Positions 34,181 to 46,508 are shown, counted from the first letter of the stretch. The stretch: DNA of 64,000 bases from Gigaspora rosea (GCA_003550325.1 QKWP01000647.1:17116-81115), one strand, 5' to 3'. Program-made: numbers and translations. The notes: generated from the letters alone by a model not told the origin.

Positions 34181-34873
34181 TCCAATCTTATGATCCTGTA
34201 ATTAAATTTTTGTGATTTTGGGCTTGTTAGAATCCTTTCTTTGAGAGGATTATTTTGGTAGTTAAATCATCCAAATTGGACCAGTAGATCAAAAGTTATT
34301 AACTAATAAAATTTTTATATATAGTATTTTTAAATATATAGTTAACTTTTTTTAATCCAAACAGCTGGGATTACTTTTTTTTACTATGTAAAAATTTGAA
34401 AAAGTTTAGTTTTCAAAAAGTTATATATGGCTTATTCAAACTTTATAATAAAATTTACAAATGTTTGAGGAGATTTTGTTTAGTTTAGAGAGAGTTTAAT
34501 AGTGTTTGGTTTAGAGAGGTTCGGATTTGAGAGAGGTGACTGTATTAGGCAGTGCAAATAAAATTAATTATTTCTCTAACATATTAAAGTTAAAAGACAT
34601 CTGGGACCTAGTTGTTATTGTATAAGTATAAAAAAATGTTATATAAAATTTTTAATATAGAATTGCTAGAAGAAATTTTTGGTTATACAATCTGCATATT
34701 AATGAATAATATTGCATGATCGATTTATATAAAATTTATCAGTAAGTTTTAATTATTTTATTATCTATATTGTAATAGTTTTATATACAGTATTTATTAT
34801 ATTATATTTAATTATTGTATCATATTTATGTATGTAATATACTAGTCACACAATATATAACAACAACATTTTT

Positions 34874-35849
34874 TACATATAAAATTTATAAAAAAAATAT
34901 ATAAAATTACTATAAGCTTTGAATCTTTGATGTTTCTTTCCCTACATATTAACTTAAAATTAAATTTTTCGGGAATATAGAGCAAGGAGAGAAGAAGAAA
35001 TTGAGCTTAAAAATCAAATTAAAATTTTGCTATTTTTGTACAAAACAAAAATATAACTTTGCCAAAAACAAATATTTAACAATTTTAAGACAATAAATAT
35101 ATGTAAAATCATGCTTTAAACAACTTTACTTAGGCAACTAAAGTAGATTACCTTGTAAGAAAAATATGTTACCTATGTACTAAAGTAAAATTTTTTGATT
35201 TTTAAATATAAAACCCTTTTTTTTATCAAGATAAACCTACTTTGGGTGTTTAAGCAAAGTTGTTTAGTATGCAATTTCACTTGTATTAAAGGTCAAACCA
35301 CATTTTTCAGCTATTTACTAGGTGAAAAATGAGAAAAAATTTTTTTTTCTAAAAAAATTTTTTAGAAAAATTTTTTTTTCTAACTTTGACCCCATTTTTT
35401 ACCTAGTAAATAGCTAAAAAAATGCAGTTTAACTTTAAATACAAAAAAATTGCATGCTAAACAACTTTGCTTATGCGCCTAAAGTAGGTTACTGGTATCT
35501 TTATAAAAAAAAAGTTTTATATTTAAAACTCAAAAAAGTTTACTTTAGTACATAGGTAACTCATTTTTTTTGCAATGTAACCTTCTTCAATCGCCTAAGT
35601 AAAGTTGTTCAGGGTGTGATTTTACATACTTATTGTCTTAAAATCATTAAATATTTGTTTTTGGTGAAGTTATATTTTCATTTTGTACAAAATTGGCAAA
35701 ATTTTAATTTGATTTTTAATCCCAATTTTTTTTCTTCCTTGTTCTATATTTTTGAAAAATTTAATTTAAGTTAATATATAGGTGAAAAAACATCAAAGAT
35801 TCAAAGCTTATAGTAATTTTATATGTTTTTTTTATAAATTTATATATAA
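34874..35849. repeat. 976-bp long inverted repeat (giant hairpin)
   Basis: The left arm begins ACATATAAAATTTATA and the right arm mirrors it. Shared blocks include ACTATAAGCTTTGAATCTTT, AAAACAAATATTTAACAATT, CTTTACTTAGGC and CATTTTTCAGCTATTTACTA. The centre is near 35362 with a T/A-rich loop. The arms are about 480 bp, diverged but colinear. Non-coding. Confidence 0.88.
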
Positions 35850-35957
35850 CTAAAAACTCAGTCATAAATAGCATAATAAGTCGATTAACTGATATATAGT
35901 ATAAATGTTTCTAGTAATGAATATCATCGCTTACTACTAATTCTGTTCAAAACCTTA

Positions 35958-36108
35958 GAGCAGTGTCATTAATCACCTGATTATTTTTTATCAGAGGCCT
36001 ACCCCCTCCGTCTTTCTTAATATATAAATAGTCAGGTTCTTATATATAATTTTAACTTTTTTTACCCCCCTCCCCCCCTAAAAAATCACCTGATTTTTGT
36101 TACTCCCC
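35958..36108. mobile_element. PIF/Harbinger-like MITE (GGGCAGTG family)
   Basis: Same as 8847-8997, TTA on both sides (35955-35957, 36109-36111). Confidence 0.9.
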
Positions 36109-36235
36109 TTACCCTAATCTATAATCTGTGTCTATATCCTTACTCTAATCTTCTAATCTTAACCTGCAATACTAACTTTAAAATTCAACTAATCCATTAA
36201 ACCTTACCTATAATCTGTATCTGTATTTATCATTA

Positions 36236-36394
36236 GGGCGCTGACATATATTAGGTAATATTTTAGGGGATGGGGGTCAAGAAAACTCTTATCTTAATTA
36301 AATTTGATTGGCTAAAATTCTATTTATAGATCTTACCTGGGGTGGGGGTCAGCCCTTATAGTAAATGGATATTAGGTAATAAATGTCAGCGCCC
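36236..36394. mobile_element. PIF/Harbinger-like MITE (GGGCGCTGACAT family), copy 2
   Basis: GGGCGCTGACATATATTAGG and its inverse, flanked by TTA (36233-36235, 36395-36397). An AAATTTGATTGGCTAAAA core lies near 36300. Confidence 0.9.
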
Positions 36395-36457
36395 TTATTT
36401 TAAATTCGAATTCACGTTCTAATTATCCTTACTCTAACCCTAACCCGCAACTATATC

Positions 36458-36639
36458 AGGACCCTGAAGAACTCTGATATAACTCAGAGGTTACTAAAAA
36501 AGGAAATTTTGCATAGAAATTCATCAAACATTGCATTTTTATATAGTAAATTTTTTAAATTTTGACCTATTTTATACGCCTATTTGGCTGATATTATACA
36601 AACTCAAATCTGAGTTGTATCAGAATTCTTCGGGGTCCT
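36458..36639. mobile_element. AGGACCC-family MITE, 182 bp
   Basis: Ends AGGACCCTGAAGAACTCTGA and inverse AGGACCCCGAAGAATTCTGA, each continuing TATAACTCAGA or similar. A perfect 8-bp TSD ACTATATC lies at 36450-36457 and 36640-36647. The copy at 50527 is the same element in the opposite orientation. Confidence 0.92.
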
Positions 36640-36647
36640 ACTATATC

Positions 36648-37432
36648 CCTAGTTTTAAAATTAAACTAATACACCAAGTTGACGAAGCTCATACCTACAA
36701 AGAATTCATACCAAACGTCAATATAATACTTTCAGACAGCGCATTAAGTACACCAGCCTTAACTTATGAAATCAACAATAAAGCAGCAAAACGAAAGTGG
36801 TACTATAAATAACAATGATGACGAAGACACTGATAATGAATCAACAACTAAAAAAACATAAACAAGAGCTAGTAAAGAACAAACCAAAAAAAAATTAAAA
36901 AAAAAAATGTGATACCAATCTGAAAGACACATTAGCAGTATGGCAACGCAAAATTAACACTATACCAACAATAATAAAGATACTAACATATAACAACTTA
37001 AAGCAAAAATTTTACCATACAACAGCTCCATACGATGACTTTAATATATGAATGGAGACACTATATGAAATGACTACAAGTGATAAATTAGTATATGAAC
37101 AAAGGAACCACTATATGATGACTTTAGTATATAAAGAAAAGCACTATCATGCTAATATATGATGACTTTAAGTGACGGTTCCAACATACGATGACTCCAA
37201 GAAACAGTATTAGCAAAAAATGATGCAACCAAAACAAGAAAGGTACTAAGGCAGCTACTATAAAAAAAATACAAAAAAAATTTTTAATTAGAAAGAAAAA
37301 AAAGCAATATAAACAAAAAAAATCAATACTTATATTTATGTACAGATCTCCTATCTGGTTAAACATAGTAATTCACATTTTTAATAAATATATATTTAAA
37401 AATTATATACAGTATATATAATATGAAATCAC
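36648..37432 (+). pseudogene. Degraded coding-like sequence upstream of LINE-2
   Basis: A frame ending near 36812 (KLIHQVDEAHTYKEFIPNVN...NKAAKRKWYYK) is followed by Lys/Asn-rich sequence with many stops and ATGATGACTTTA-like repeats. No family is recognised; it may be an older retroelement remnant. Confidence 0.25.
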
Positions 37433-37779
37433 CAAAATTAGCAGAAACAAAATTTTGACGAGAAAGTAATAATTTTCTTAAAAACACATAACAAGATTGA
37501 GGAAACACAAGAAACAACACAAGGCAGAAATACTTTAATAGAAGACTACTGACAAACGGAAACTTTTCTCATAGTATATACTGTAGAAAACTCCAACATT
37601 TAGAAAATTTAGACAAAAAGTGGCGATTTGGATTTGACCCTGTACTGCAGATCAACAAAACACAACAAACACATGATCGGATCGAATAAACAAACAACGA
37701 TTAGAAATCAATACACAAAAACAAATAAACAAACAAAGATGCGTGTATTACTTAAAACACGATAAACAAGAAAAGAGAT

Positions 37780-39198
37780 AATGGAATACCTACAAGAAGT
37801 TAAAAACACTTTCAAATGTGACTTTATGAGAGTAAAAGAACAACTAGAAAATCAAAGAACATACACATTAGACAAAGACAAACAGATAGCTAGATAGTTG
37901 GAACTAAATAGCCCCGAAATTATCACAGTAATTAAAAAATCATTAGAAGTATATGATTCACTCTCATACAAAGTCACAGTAAATCAAGATCTAACCATAG
38001 CCGAATTAGAGGTTATTGGGAAAATGAATAAAGGAAAACTAAAAGAAAAAGGTCCTAACCACCGGAACCAAATATAGAAGAACCCAACAAACAAAAACAA
38101 AGGAAGGAAGAAATAAGAAGAAAATTCCTAGAGGACAATGAATGTGGCACATGGGACTTTGAACTCGAAGAAAAGTTCAAAGAACTAGAAGAAGAGCTGT
38201 CAATAAATAGAGAAAAAGAAGAGAAACAAAAAGACCTAACCCAAAGGGAAGATTACAAAATGGAAGATATAGAATTAGCAATCACCCAAAAAACATGTAT
38301 CGTAACTGATAAAATAATAATAACTGGGAACATCTATGACTCAATGTGGGCCCCAACACAAAATGAACAGGTGAACTCAAAAACAGAAACAATTCAAAGA
38401 ACTAAACCTGCAGATTTGGACATTACAGTTTGGGATATATCCAACAATACACGGTTATATAAGATTAGGCGCTGTCTTTCCTTCTTTGGCAAAGCCACAA
38501 TAATGGAAACACAAACAGTAAACAAATCCATAGCTGCATATATTCACCTGAAGCCATATTCTGAAGCAAGGCTAAACTCGATTAGATCATCTTGGGCTAT
38601 ACACTATGAGGAAGGGAAGATGCTTCGAATAATACACAGAAAATTTGATAGAGAAATACTAGAAATAAGAGGGAATTATAAGGCCCTAATCAGAAACATC
38701 CCTGTGACAGCAACAGAGACATCGCTCCTGAGGCAACTAAGATGGATAAATACGAAAGCAGTGTACATATCAGTTAATAGAAATGGCAACCAACGTAAAC
38801 ATGATACAATCTATTTTGAGAAAGAGAAAGATCTCGACAGAGCAAAGCAAATGAAGATCTACTACTACGATACCAAATTGGAATGAGTATAACAGAATCA
38901 TCGGAGTAACAAAGAAAACCCCTTACGGCATATAAAAGAACAAGTGCATGTATGGGATGATAGGAGCAAATACTCTCACACGGCTGAAGACAACTCCAAA
39001 CATAGACACACACATCCTAATCACATAAAAAGGACTAAAGAAAATAAACAAATAAAAGAAAAGGAACCCCTCAAAGAAAAAGACAGAGTATCCCAGACAG
39101 AAACATTCCCGTTACTAAATAGTGCCTTAAAGGAAATTATAGAAAGACTCGAAAGACTGGAAGATAGTAAAGGGGTAAATAGCCCTTTACAATCTTAA
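37780..39198 (+). pseudogene. LINE-2 ORF1 with RRM-like domain
   Basis: Begins near 37780 (MEYLQEVKNTFKCDFM) and has stops near 37897 and 38075. The long open piece 38260-38886 has an RRM-like segment (YKALIRNIPVTATETSLLRQ...DTIYFEKEKDLDRA) as seen in other Rhizophagus LINE ORF1 proteins. A further shift leads to a Lys/Glu-rich tail (38944-39198) with coiled-coil potential (ALKEIIERLERLED). Its role would be RNA binding in the retrotransposition particle. Confidence 0.65.
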
Positions 39199-39292
39199 CG
39201 GCGCACCAGTTGAACCACAGAATAGTGCAGGACTCAAGAGCCTGCAACAGCTCCTGAAAGAATTAGAACAAATTAATACAAATTTTTGGAAA

Positions 39293-40186
39293 TTGGGTTT
39301 TCATAATATTAACGGGATTAAAAACAACATAGGCAAACTTCAGGAGCTTTTAGAAATAGGAAAAAGAGAAAATTTGGACTTTATTGGGATAAAGGAAACT
39401 AATACATGGAGTAAGGAAATGCAGTATGCAGATCTCGAATGGGGAGACTACAAACCGTACTGGACTAAAAAACACATAGAGAAAAAAAAGGGATCAGGTG
39501 TAGGGTGCCTAATTAAAAAACATTGGCAAAAGTATCTCACAAGCGTAACATCTCCAGACGTGTATACCCTAAGATGCACATTCGAATTTAGGGGAGTAAC
39601 ATTTATCATATGGACAGTGTACATGGCTCCGAATGATAGAGAGACACAAAAGAAAATTCAGCAACAAATTGCAACAGATGTTTGCAAGAAAGGACCAAAT
39701 AATAGGATTATTATTAGGGGCGACCTAAATACACACGACCTATCTGGAGCAAACGAAGAACCAAAAACTGAAGCTATAAGCAAACAAAACAGAACCCATC
39801 TAATCAAATGGCTTCAAAGAACTGGCTTCACAGATACATATAAGCTGATCAACCCAAACGGAAACAAATACACATGGTCAAACGGAACATCCAAATCTCA
39901 AATAGACTACATTTGGGTTGACTCAGAACTTAAAAGTATAACAGTAGATAGTGACATAGAACAAATAGAATTTTGTACAGGAAGTGATCATAATCTCGTT
40001 TGGACGGACCTGTATACTGAACTCATACTAGATAATCGCTCCCTCAAACAACAAAAAAGAATAAACGTAGAGAACAGAAAAATCTTCCTTTATGATGAAG
40101 CCACAAAGGAAGATTGGGATGAATATAGAAACAAGCTAGATAAGCTAATTAAAAACGATATCAATAATAAGAAAAAGAAAGAGTGA
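39293..40186 (+). pseudogene. LINE-2 APE endonuclease domain
   Basis: A 297-codon open stretch with the expected endonuclease motifs: FHNINGI (N), GIKETNTW (catalytic E), WTVYMAPND, IIIRGDLNTHD (D/N), SQIDYIWVDSE and SDHNLVW (D/H). The domain itself looks intact. The frame is lost after KKKKE at 40184, before the RT, so ORF2 as a whole is broken. Confidence 0.85.
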
Positions 40187-40548
40187 CCAAACTATCTAAA
40201 CATGGAAGAAAGGATTAATGAAAAATGAGATAAAATCGTCCAGTAGATTCAGACGGCTACAAACAAAACCATACCATACAAGCAGATCAAGGGAACACAA
40301 GATGAAAAACGCAAACAAGTGGTATGGAACCCCAGTTTAAGTGGATAAAGAAGCTCAGAAAACTGGGCCGAAAAGTACAGCAAAACTTAAATAGGGTCAT
40401 AGATAGTCAGTACAAAGCAAAAGTGAATGCAACTATACTAGAGGTCAACATGCAAAACGACACAGAAATTCCCTTACTACGCCAAGAAATTTGGAAAACA
40501 AACTGGCTAAACCAACTAAAGCTCTGGATCTGAATCTTAGAAAGGAAA

Positions 40549-42297
40549 ATGGTAGCAAAACAAAGAATAGCAAAAGAAGTAGATATTCGGGGTTATATAG
40601 AGAGAAGATACGGCCTTATAGGGAAAGAAGAGAAAAAGATGTTGAATAGCATTCTGGAAAGACCCTGGAATAAGAATACCATCGACCGGGTATTGATAGA
40701 GATAGAAGGGGGAAGAGAGAAAAGACGCTTAATCACAGAACCAGAAGACGTCAAGAAGAAAGTTAACTCATACTTCGAAAAACAATATACGCAAAAGAAA
40801 AGAAGCAATAATAAGGCAGAAGAATCATGGACCAAAGAGTATACTCCCAAAGAGTGGATCAGAAGAGATTGGTATCTCCCAGTTCTACATAAAATTAATG
40901 TAGACAATTGGGAGACAGCAATAGGTAAAACAAGGAACTCCTCAGCACCAGGTGCATCAGGCATCGGTTATACCCTACTCAAAGCCTTAAGTAAAAAAGC
41001 GAAAGAAGCTATAGTAAAGCTGTTTAACATGATAATAAAGACAGGAATATTACCAGACAAATGGAAGCTTGGCGTAATATTCACCATATCCAAGATTCCG
41101 AATGGGATTTGGCTTTACAAAATATGAGACCTATAATGCTATTGGAAGCCGGCAGAAAATGCCTAATTAGAATCATACAAGCGCGACTTAGTGAGGTCAT
41201 CACAAAACACTAGATTCCAAAGGGACTTAACTTTGCTGGACTGAAGGGAGAGTGTACTCAAGAACCCATACATATACTAAACTCATTAATAGAAGATGCG
41301 CAACAAGAAAACAAGGAGCTATAGATTACATTACTAGATATAAAAAAAGCTTTCGATACCGTTAACTTGGAGCGACTGGAACTAGCCATGGAAAGAATTA
41401 ACTTNGAATCATACAAGCGCGACTTAGTGAGGTCATCACAAAACACTAGATTCCAAAGGGACTTAACTTTGCTGGACTGAAGGGAGAGTGTACTCAAGAA
41501 CCCATACATATACTAAACTCATTAATAGAAGATGCGCAACAAGAAAACAAGGAGCTATAGATTACATTACTAGATATAAAAAAAGCTTTCGATACCGTTA
41601 ACTTGGAGCGACTGGAACTAGCCATGGAAAGAATTAACTTCCCAAAACAGCTTGTTAGAATACTCATAAATCTCTTTAGGGACAGAAAGGTGCAGGTCAT
41701 AACAAAGTACAGAATGACGGCCCCCTTTATAGGGCAGAAGGAATTGACCAGGGGGAGGTAATATCTCCTCTCTTATGGAGAATTTACCTTGACCCGCTAC
41801 TACACAAGCTAAGGTACTCAGACTGGGGAGCAGAAATATCAATCAACTGGCCAGTCGACCTCAACACAAATGAACACAAAAATGAAAGCTCCAAAGTAAC
41901 AGCTATTGCGTACGCAGACGATACTGCAATACTAACAAACTCATACGATGATATGCAAAAGGCGCTAAACCTAATAGAAAGCTTCTTCAAAGCAAACGGA
42001 ACTCTTCTAAACCCAAAAAAAACGGAACTGGTAGTCATAAACCAAAGAAGATTGAATAGCCCTAAAGAACTAGTGTGGAAAAAAGACCAATCCAAAATCT
42101 TTGTCAAAAAAGAAACAGAACTAACCAGATACTTAGGAATATGGATAGCAGGAAGGAACCTGAGTAAAAGCTGCAAGAACAGACTTAGAAGAGAAACTAT
42201 AGAACTAGCGACCATACTGAAAAGGAAAAATATCTCCATTGCGCAAGCAAAATACATTAATAATGTTGTATGGCTCCCCGCATGGAGTACAAACTAA
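40549..42297 (+). pseudogene. LINE-2 reverse transcriptase, frameshifted
   Basis: Fingers region in 40549-41100 (NSSAPGASGIGYTLLK, LPDKWKLGVIFTISK). A one-base shift near 41098 is followed by the continuing RT frame (RPIMLLEAGRKCLIRIIQAR). Motif A is LLDIKKAFDTVN, motif B is GIDQGEVISPLLWRIYLDPL and motif C is AIAYADDTAIL. Frame breaks also occur near 41325 and 41730. Bases 41170-41404 are repeated at 41406-41640 around a single N. Confidence 0.8.
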
Positions 42298-42299
42298 AC

Positions 42300-43491
42300 A
42301 ATATCCTACTCACTCAGCAAGAATGTAACCGAATACAAAGTCCTTTGCTAAAAGTAGTTAAGTGGAAGGCAAACACAGAACAGATAGCTCCCAATGCAGC
42401 GTTCGCCCATTCTGATATGTGCAGAATTAAGCCCTTGTGGCAACGGTACATAGAACATATGATAACAGAATGGATAGTCCGTATAAACAACCCAGACATA
42501 GTAGTAGATATAGTGAGAATCCGCATGAGAAAGGCACAACTAAAGCTCATGGAAACAGAACCAATATGGACCCTTAATGTAAAAGATCTCACAAAAGAAA
42601 GATAGGACAAAAACCTAAACGTGGCAATCATGGTCGAGTCAAAAAAATTAGGAATCGATCTAGAAAGAAAACTGTCTAAAGACACATGGAAAATTAAAGG
42701 TGGTACCAACAAAGAAAGACATATTAAAGAAATTCTTAAAAATGCAGGTTGGGAAAAAAGAATAAGAGGCCTGGATGAGTTAAGAATTTGGTACCTAGAT
42801 CACTTAACGACAGGTGAAAACCAGGAACTTCTAACGTGGCAACAAATTAGAAGAATAGGAGATTTGGCTGCATTCGGTCGAATTCCTAACTGGTTTAAAG
42901 AACTGGAAAGAATCGTATTAGAAAATGGGCGCTCCAGAAAAATAAAGGGAGAATTCCAGCACAATGCAGATAATATTATACCTCAAGTTAAAATGAAACA
43001 AAGAGCGATCTCTGATAAAAAATCCAAAAAGGAATGGGNTAAGAGGCCTGGATGAGTTAAGAATTTGGTACCTAGATCACTTAACGACAGGTGAAAACCA
43101 GGAACTTCTAACGTGGCAACAAATTAGAAGAATAGGAGATTTGGCTGCATTCGGTCGAATTCCTAACTGGTTTAAAGAACTGGAAAGAATCGTATTAGAA
43201 AATGGGCGCTCCAGAAAAATAAAGGGAGAATTCCAGCACAATGCAGATAATATTATACCTCAAGTTAAAATGAAACAAAGAGCGATCTCTGATAAAAAAT
43301 CCAAAAAGGAATGGGTATTAGGAACAAACCAGGAAAGTAACTAGAATTTCTTTGGAAGGGTACTTCAGAAAAAGAAAAAGACTCTTAGAGTAGTTGAGTG
43401 GAACACTCTGAAAGAAGACAAAGAAAACTCAAGTCCAGAGAAGCATAATAAAGTTCCAATTCAAGAAAGAGAACTTCCGAACGAGATTCAG
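42300..43491 (+). pseudogene. LINE-2 ORF2 region between RT and RNase H
   Basis: Open pieces 42270-42605 and 42621-43038 carry a thumb/connection-like sequence (NAAFAHSDMCRIKPLWQRYI, RIGDLAAFGRIPNWFKELER). One stop at 42603 separates them. Bases 42763-43038 are repeated at 43040-43315 around the N at 43039. Confidence 0.65.
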
Positions 43492-45093
43492 GTGAAGAAA
43501 ACGGATATAGTGGACGTTTCCTCCTGGATAAGAAGACATGAACAGGGTTGGAAGACGCTTATGGAGCCCAGAAGCTTAATCGAAATCTCCAATATCAGAA
43601 ACAAATGGAAAAGAAAGAAAACAACCGAAAGAGAAATGGAGACAAAGATAGAAGTACCAAACTGGGACTATTGGTGCATAGAGAAAACCATAGGTAATAC
43701 AAATCGCAAAGAAGAACTCTGGAAGGCCCTTAAGAAAAACCAGAGCATGAAGGAGGGTATTTTCTATACAGACGGTTCACTCGGAGGAAGTGGTATAGAA
43801 AATCTTAGGATAGGACATAGTTTGGTACAGATAGATAATAATGGGAAAATAGTTAGGGAAATAATAGATAGAAGTAAAAATTGGTTCTCGTCCACCAGAG
43901 CTGAAATTATTGCAATCTTGGAAGCTATTCTTATATCCCCCTCAGGTAGTAAAATAGAGATACATACAGACAGTCAGGTGGAAATTGACAAGATCAAGAG
44001 TCTAAACAGAAAATTCACCCCAAGAAGTTGGTTCAAGACCAAAGATGCAGGAATCTTAGGCCTGATAAAAGAGAACATAGAAGTCAAAAATATACAAGTC
44101 CATATGAAAAAGGTTAAGGCTCACACAGGCGTAAAGCATAATGAAAGGGCAGATACACTTGCGAAACAAGGTGCTGCCCTAAGCGAACATACAAGGTACT
44201 TGCCTACTGAAACACAAGGAATATTAATGAAACCTACTTGGAACGGTGCCGCGATAGAAATACCAATAAGAAAATTCGTTAACATGGTTCTGGAAACATA
44301 TTATAAAGCGGAATGGACCTTTTACAAAAATCAGAATGACAAGCTACACCTAAGTAGAAAGGGAAAAAAAGACTGGAAGGCCTTTCGCGATATTTGGAAG
44401 GTTACACGGAACACCAAGGCAAGCACATTTAAAGAACACAGAAAGTGGACTTTCAGACTCAAGACAATAAATGGGCTTCTACCAACATTGGAAAAAAGAC
44501 AGCAGGACAATATAGAAATATATCTCTCAACTCTCTGTCGTAAATGTAAGAAGGTGACCGAAACATCGGAGCATTTAGTAACCTGCGCGTCGGACAATGA
44601 TCTATGGAAAGAAGAAGAGGGGAGAATAGCGGAGGACATCTGGCTCACATTACCAACGGATGAAAGAGGTTTAGTAGAAAAAGAATACTTGTATAGAACT
44701 CTAACAAACACAGAATCGAACACCAAAGAAAGAAGGGAAAAGCTAGCAAGAGGAATCATAAGCACAGAGATCCGAACAAGTCTTAAAAGATTGGGGCTCA
44801 AGCAAAAGATCATTAACGATATCCTGTGTTCATGGCTAACGAAATGGTTGGATATTTTTCAAGAAAAGGTGTGGAAGCATAGGTGTGACGAGACCATTGA
44901 ATGGAAAAAAAAGGAGGGTATTACTAGACGTGCGAAAGTTGGAAAAAAAGATAAAAATAGAAGAAAGACGACAGATAAAAATGATACTACCCCTGTAGAA
45001 AAAAAGAATAAGAAGGTCAACATAGTAAATTGTATACAAATAGCAATAAATGAAATGAATAAGTGGGTAAAAACAGGGGTATGTTCTTTATGA
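43492..45093 (+). CDS. LINE-2 RNase H and C-terminal zinc finger
   Basis: 533 codons open. The RNase H catalytic set is complete: FYTDGSLGG (D), STRAEIIAILEAI (E), IHTDSQVEI (D) and KAHTGVKHNERADTLAKQG (H/D). A later CRKC...EHLVTC gives a C-x2-C...H...C finger, followed by a Lys-rich tail. In this LINE group RNase H removes the RNA strand during reverse transcription. It was originally the C-terminal part of ORF2 and is now a separate open frame because of upstream shifts; the first M need not be a start. Confidence 0.8.
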   Translation: MKKTDIVDVSSWIRRHEQGWKTLMEPRSLIEISNIRNKWKRKKTTEREMETKIEVPNWDYWCIEKTIGNTNRKEELWKALKKNQSMKEGIFYTDGSLGGSGIENLRIGHSLVQIDNNGKIVREIIDRSKNWFSSTRAEIIAILEAILISPSGSKIEIHTDSQVEIDKIKSLNRKFTPRSWFKTKDAGILGLIKENIEVKNIQVHMKKVKAHTGVKHNERADTLAKQGAALSEHTRYLPTETQGILMKPTWNGAAIEIPIRKFVNMVLETYYKAEWTFYKNQNDKLHLSRKGKKDWKAFRDIWKVTRNTKASTFKEHRKWTFRLKTINGLLPTLEKRQQDNIEIYLSTLCRKCKKVTETSEHLVTCASDNDLWKEEEGRIAEDIWLTLPTDERGLVEKEYLYRTLTNTESNTKERREKLARGIISTEIRTSLKRLGLKQKIINDILCSWLTKWLDIFQEKVWKHRCDETIEWKKKEGITRRAKVGKKDKNRRKTTDKNDTTPVEKKNKKVNIVNCIQIAINEMNKWVKTGVCSL

Positions 45094-45360
45094 AATAAAA
45101 ATTAGGTGGTCACAACAGGCTGTAGGTCCATGCTAATGACCCAGTCCTTGATTCGTCATTTGACAAAAAGGGACGGAGAAGCAACACCTACTTTGGCAAG
45201 TCGCATTTAGGTACCAATGGTAACCGGGTGAGCCGTACTTTAGGTTTTAGATATTTAATATTAAAAGTAGTAATAACATTTGCATATGTAACTATTTTTA
45301 TAAAATAAAGTATAGTGTGATTGCCAAAAAAAAAAAAAAAATATGAAATAACTAATATTC

Positions 45361-45678
45361 ACCACAGGTAATTATCACCTGTAATTTAAATAAATAAAAA
45401 TAAACAATTTTTATTAAAAAAAGTTAAATTTTTTTTAATATTAGGGTAAAGGTAAAGGCTAAAAATTAGAATAGAAGTTTATATATAATAAAAATTTAGC
45501 AAGGAATTTTTTTTTGTATAAAAAAAGTAGTTTTATAGGCAAGTTTTTAGGTTAGAAGCAATTTTAGCAATTTTTTAAAAATTTCTTTGTTTTTTGTTAT
45601 ACAAAAATTAATTTACATGTTACACCTGATCCTAAATTTTAATTGGCAAATTAACTACAGGTGATAGTCACCTGTGGT
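45361..45678. mobile_element. MITE with ACCACAGGTGA ends, 318 bp
   Basis: ACCACAGGTAATTATCACCT at the left and its inverse ACCACAGGTGACTATCACCT at the right; each end is itself partly palindromic (AGGTGA/TCACCT). The TSD is not clear. It lies directly 3' of the LINE-2 insertion. Confidence 0.75.
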
Positions 45679-46021
45679 ATAAATTAGAAATATTCATGTA
45701 ATATATATACTAGGAACCGAAAACCGGTATGCATCTGGAGCATAATTAATAGATTAATTAATTAGTAAATTAATTAAATGGACAATTAATTAATTAGCTA
45801 AAAAATTGATTAATTAATAAAATTTTTTATTGATTTGTATTATTAGTTTAATAAATTATATAAAAATTAAAAATTTAAATTTAAAATACAAATTAAATAA
45901 ATATATAGAATTAATATAATAAGGTTATTAAAAATAAAGTATTAAATGCCTAAAAACTGATAGTATACAAATTATTTAAAATCATAAATTTATATGATTT
46001 TTTTAAAATAAATTATTATTA

Positions 46022-46436
46022 GGCCATACAAAATAAATTTCTTGGTTTACATAACATAAAACAAAATTTTTGACCTGGCTACCCAGATTTTTTTTTTTAA
46101 AAAAATTTTTTTATATATCCAATTAATAAATTGTTGCATATTCTATACCTAATGGAATTGTTACATAAAACATTTTATTTGTGACCCGGTCCCACTCCCC
46201 AGAAATGAATAAAAACAAAAAAAAAATTCATTTCCGACCGGATTCTTCCAAATTTATTATATGCAAATTGGTATACAATACTGTATTTGGTTAAGGTTGA
46301 TTTGGTACTATTATTGTACAACCCCACCAGGGGTCTAGACCCATTGACCTCATTTCTATTGTCTAATTAAAAAAAATAATCTATAATTTTCAATTTGGCC
46401 GGGTTATATAAACCAAAAAATTTATTTTGTATGGCC
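46022..46436. mobile_element. PIF/Harbinger-like element with GGCCATAC ends, 415 bp
   Basis: GGCCATACAAAATAAATTTC and the inverse GGCCATACAAAATAAATTTT both continue TTGGTTTA. TTA lies on both sides (46019-46021, 46437-46439). It is related to 13445-13670. Confidence 0.85.
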
Positions 46437-46508
46437 TTATAAAATAAAATAAAATAAATTTTTAATTAAGATATTATTTTTTTATTTTTATTTTATTTAA
46501 TTAAATTA

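Larger units (their letters stand above)
37433..45340 (+). mobile_element. LINE-2: near full-length non-LTR retrotransposon
   Basis: Contains ORF1 (RRM-like), APE endonuclease, RT, RNase H and a CCHC finger, then a 3' UTR and a 15-16 nt poly(A) (45326-45341). ATATGAAATCAC (37421-37432) and ATATGAAATAAC (45341-45352) form a 12-bp TSD with one difference, so the copy looks complete at both ends. Two single-N joins (41405, 43039) duplicate 235 and 276 bp. The true length is therefore about 7.4 kb. It is much less decayed than LINE-1 but has several frameshifts. Confidence 0.85.

Noticed and set aside
40593-42712. Minus-strand open frames inside LINE-2 (also 44331-45039)
   Set aside because: Antisense shadows of RT and RNase H coding sequence.
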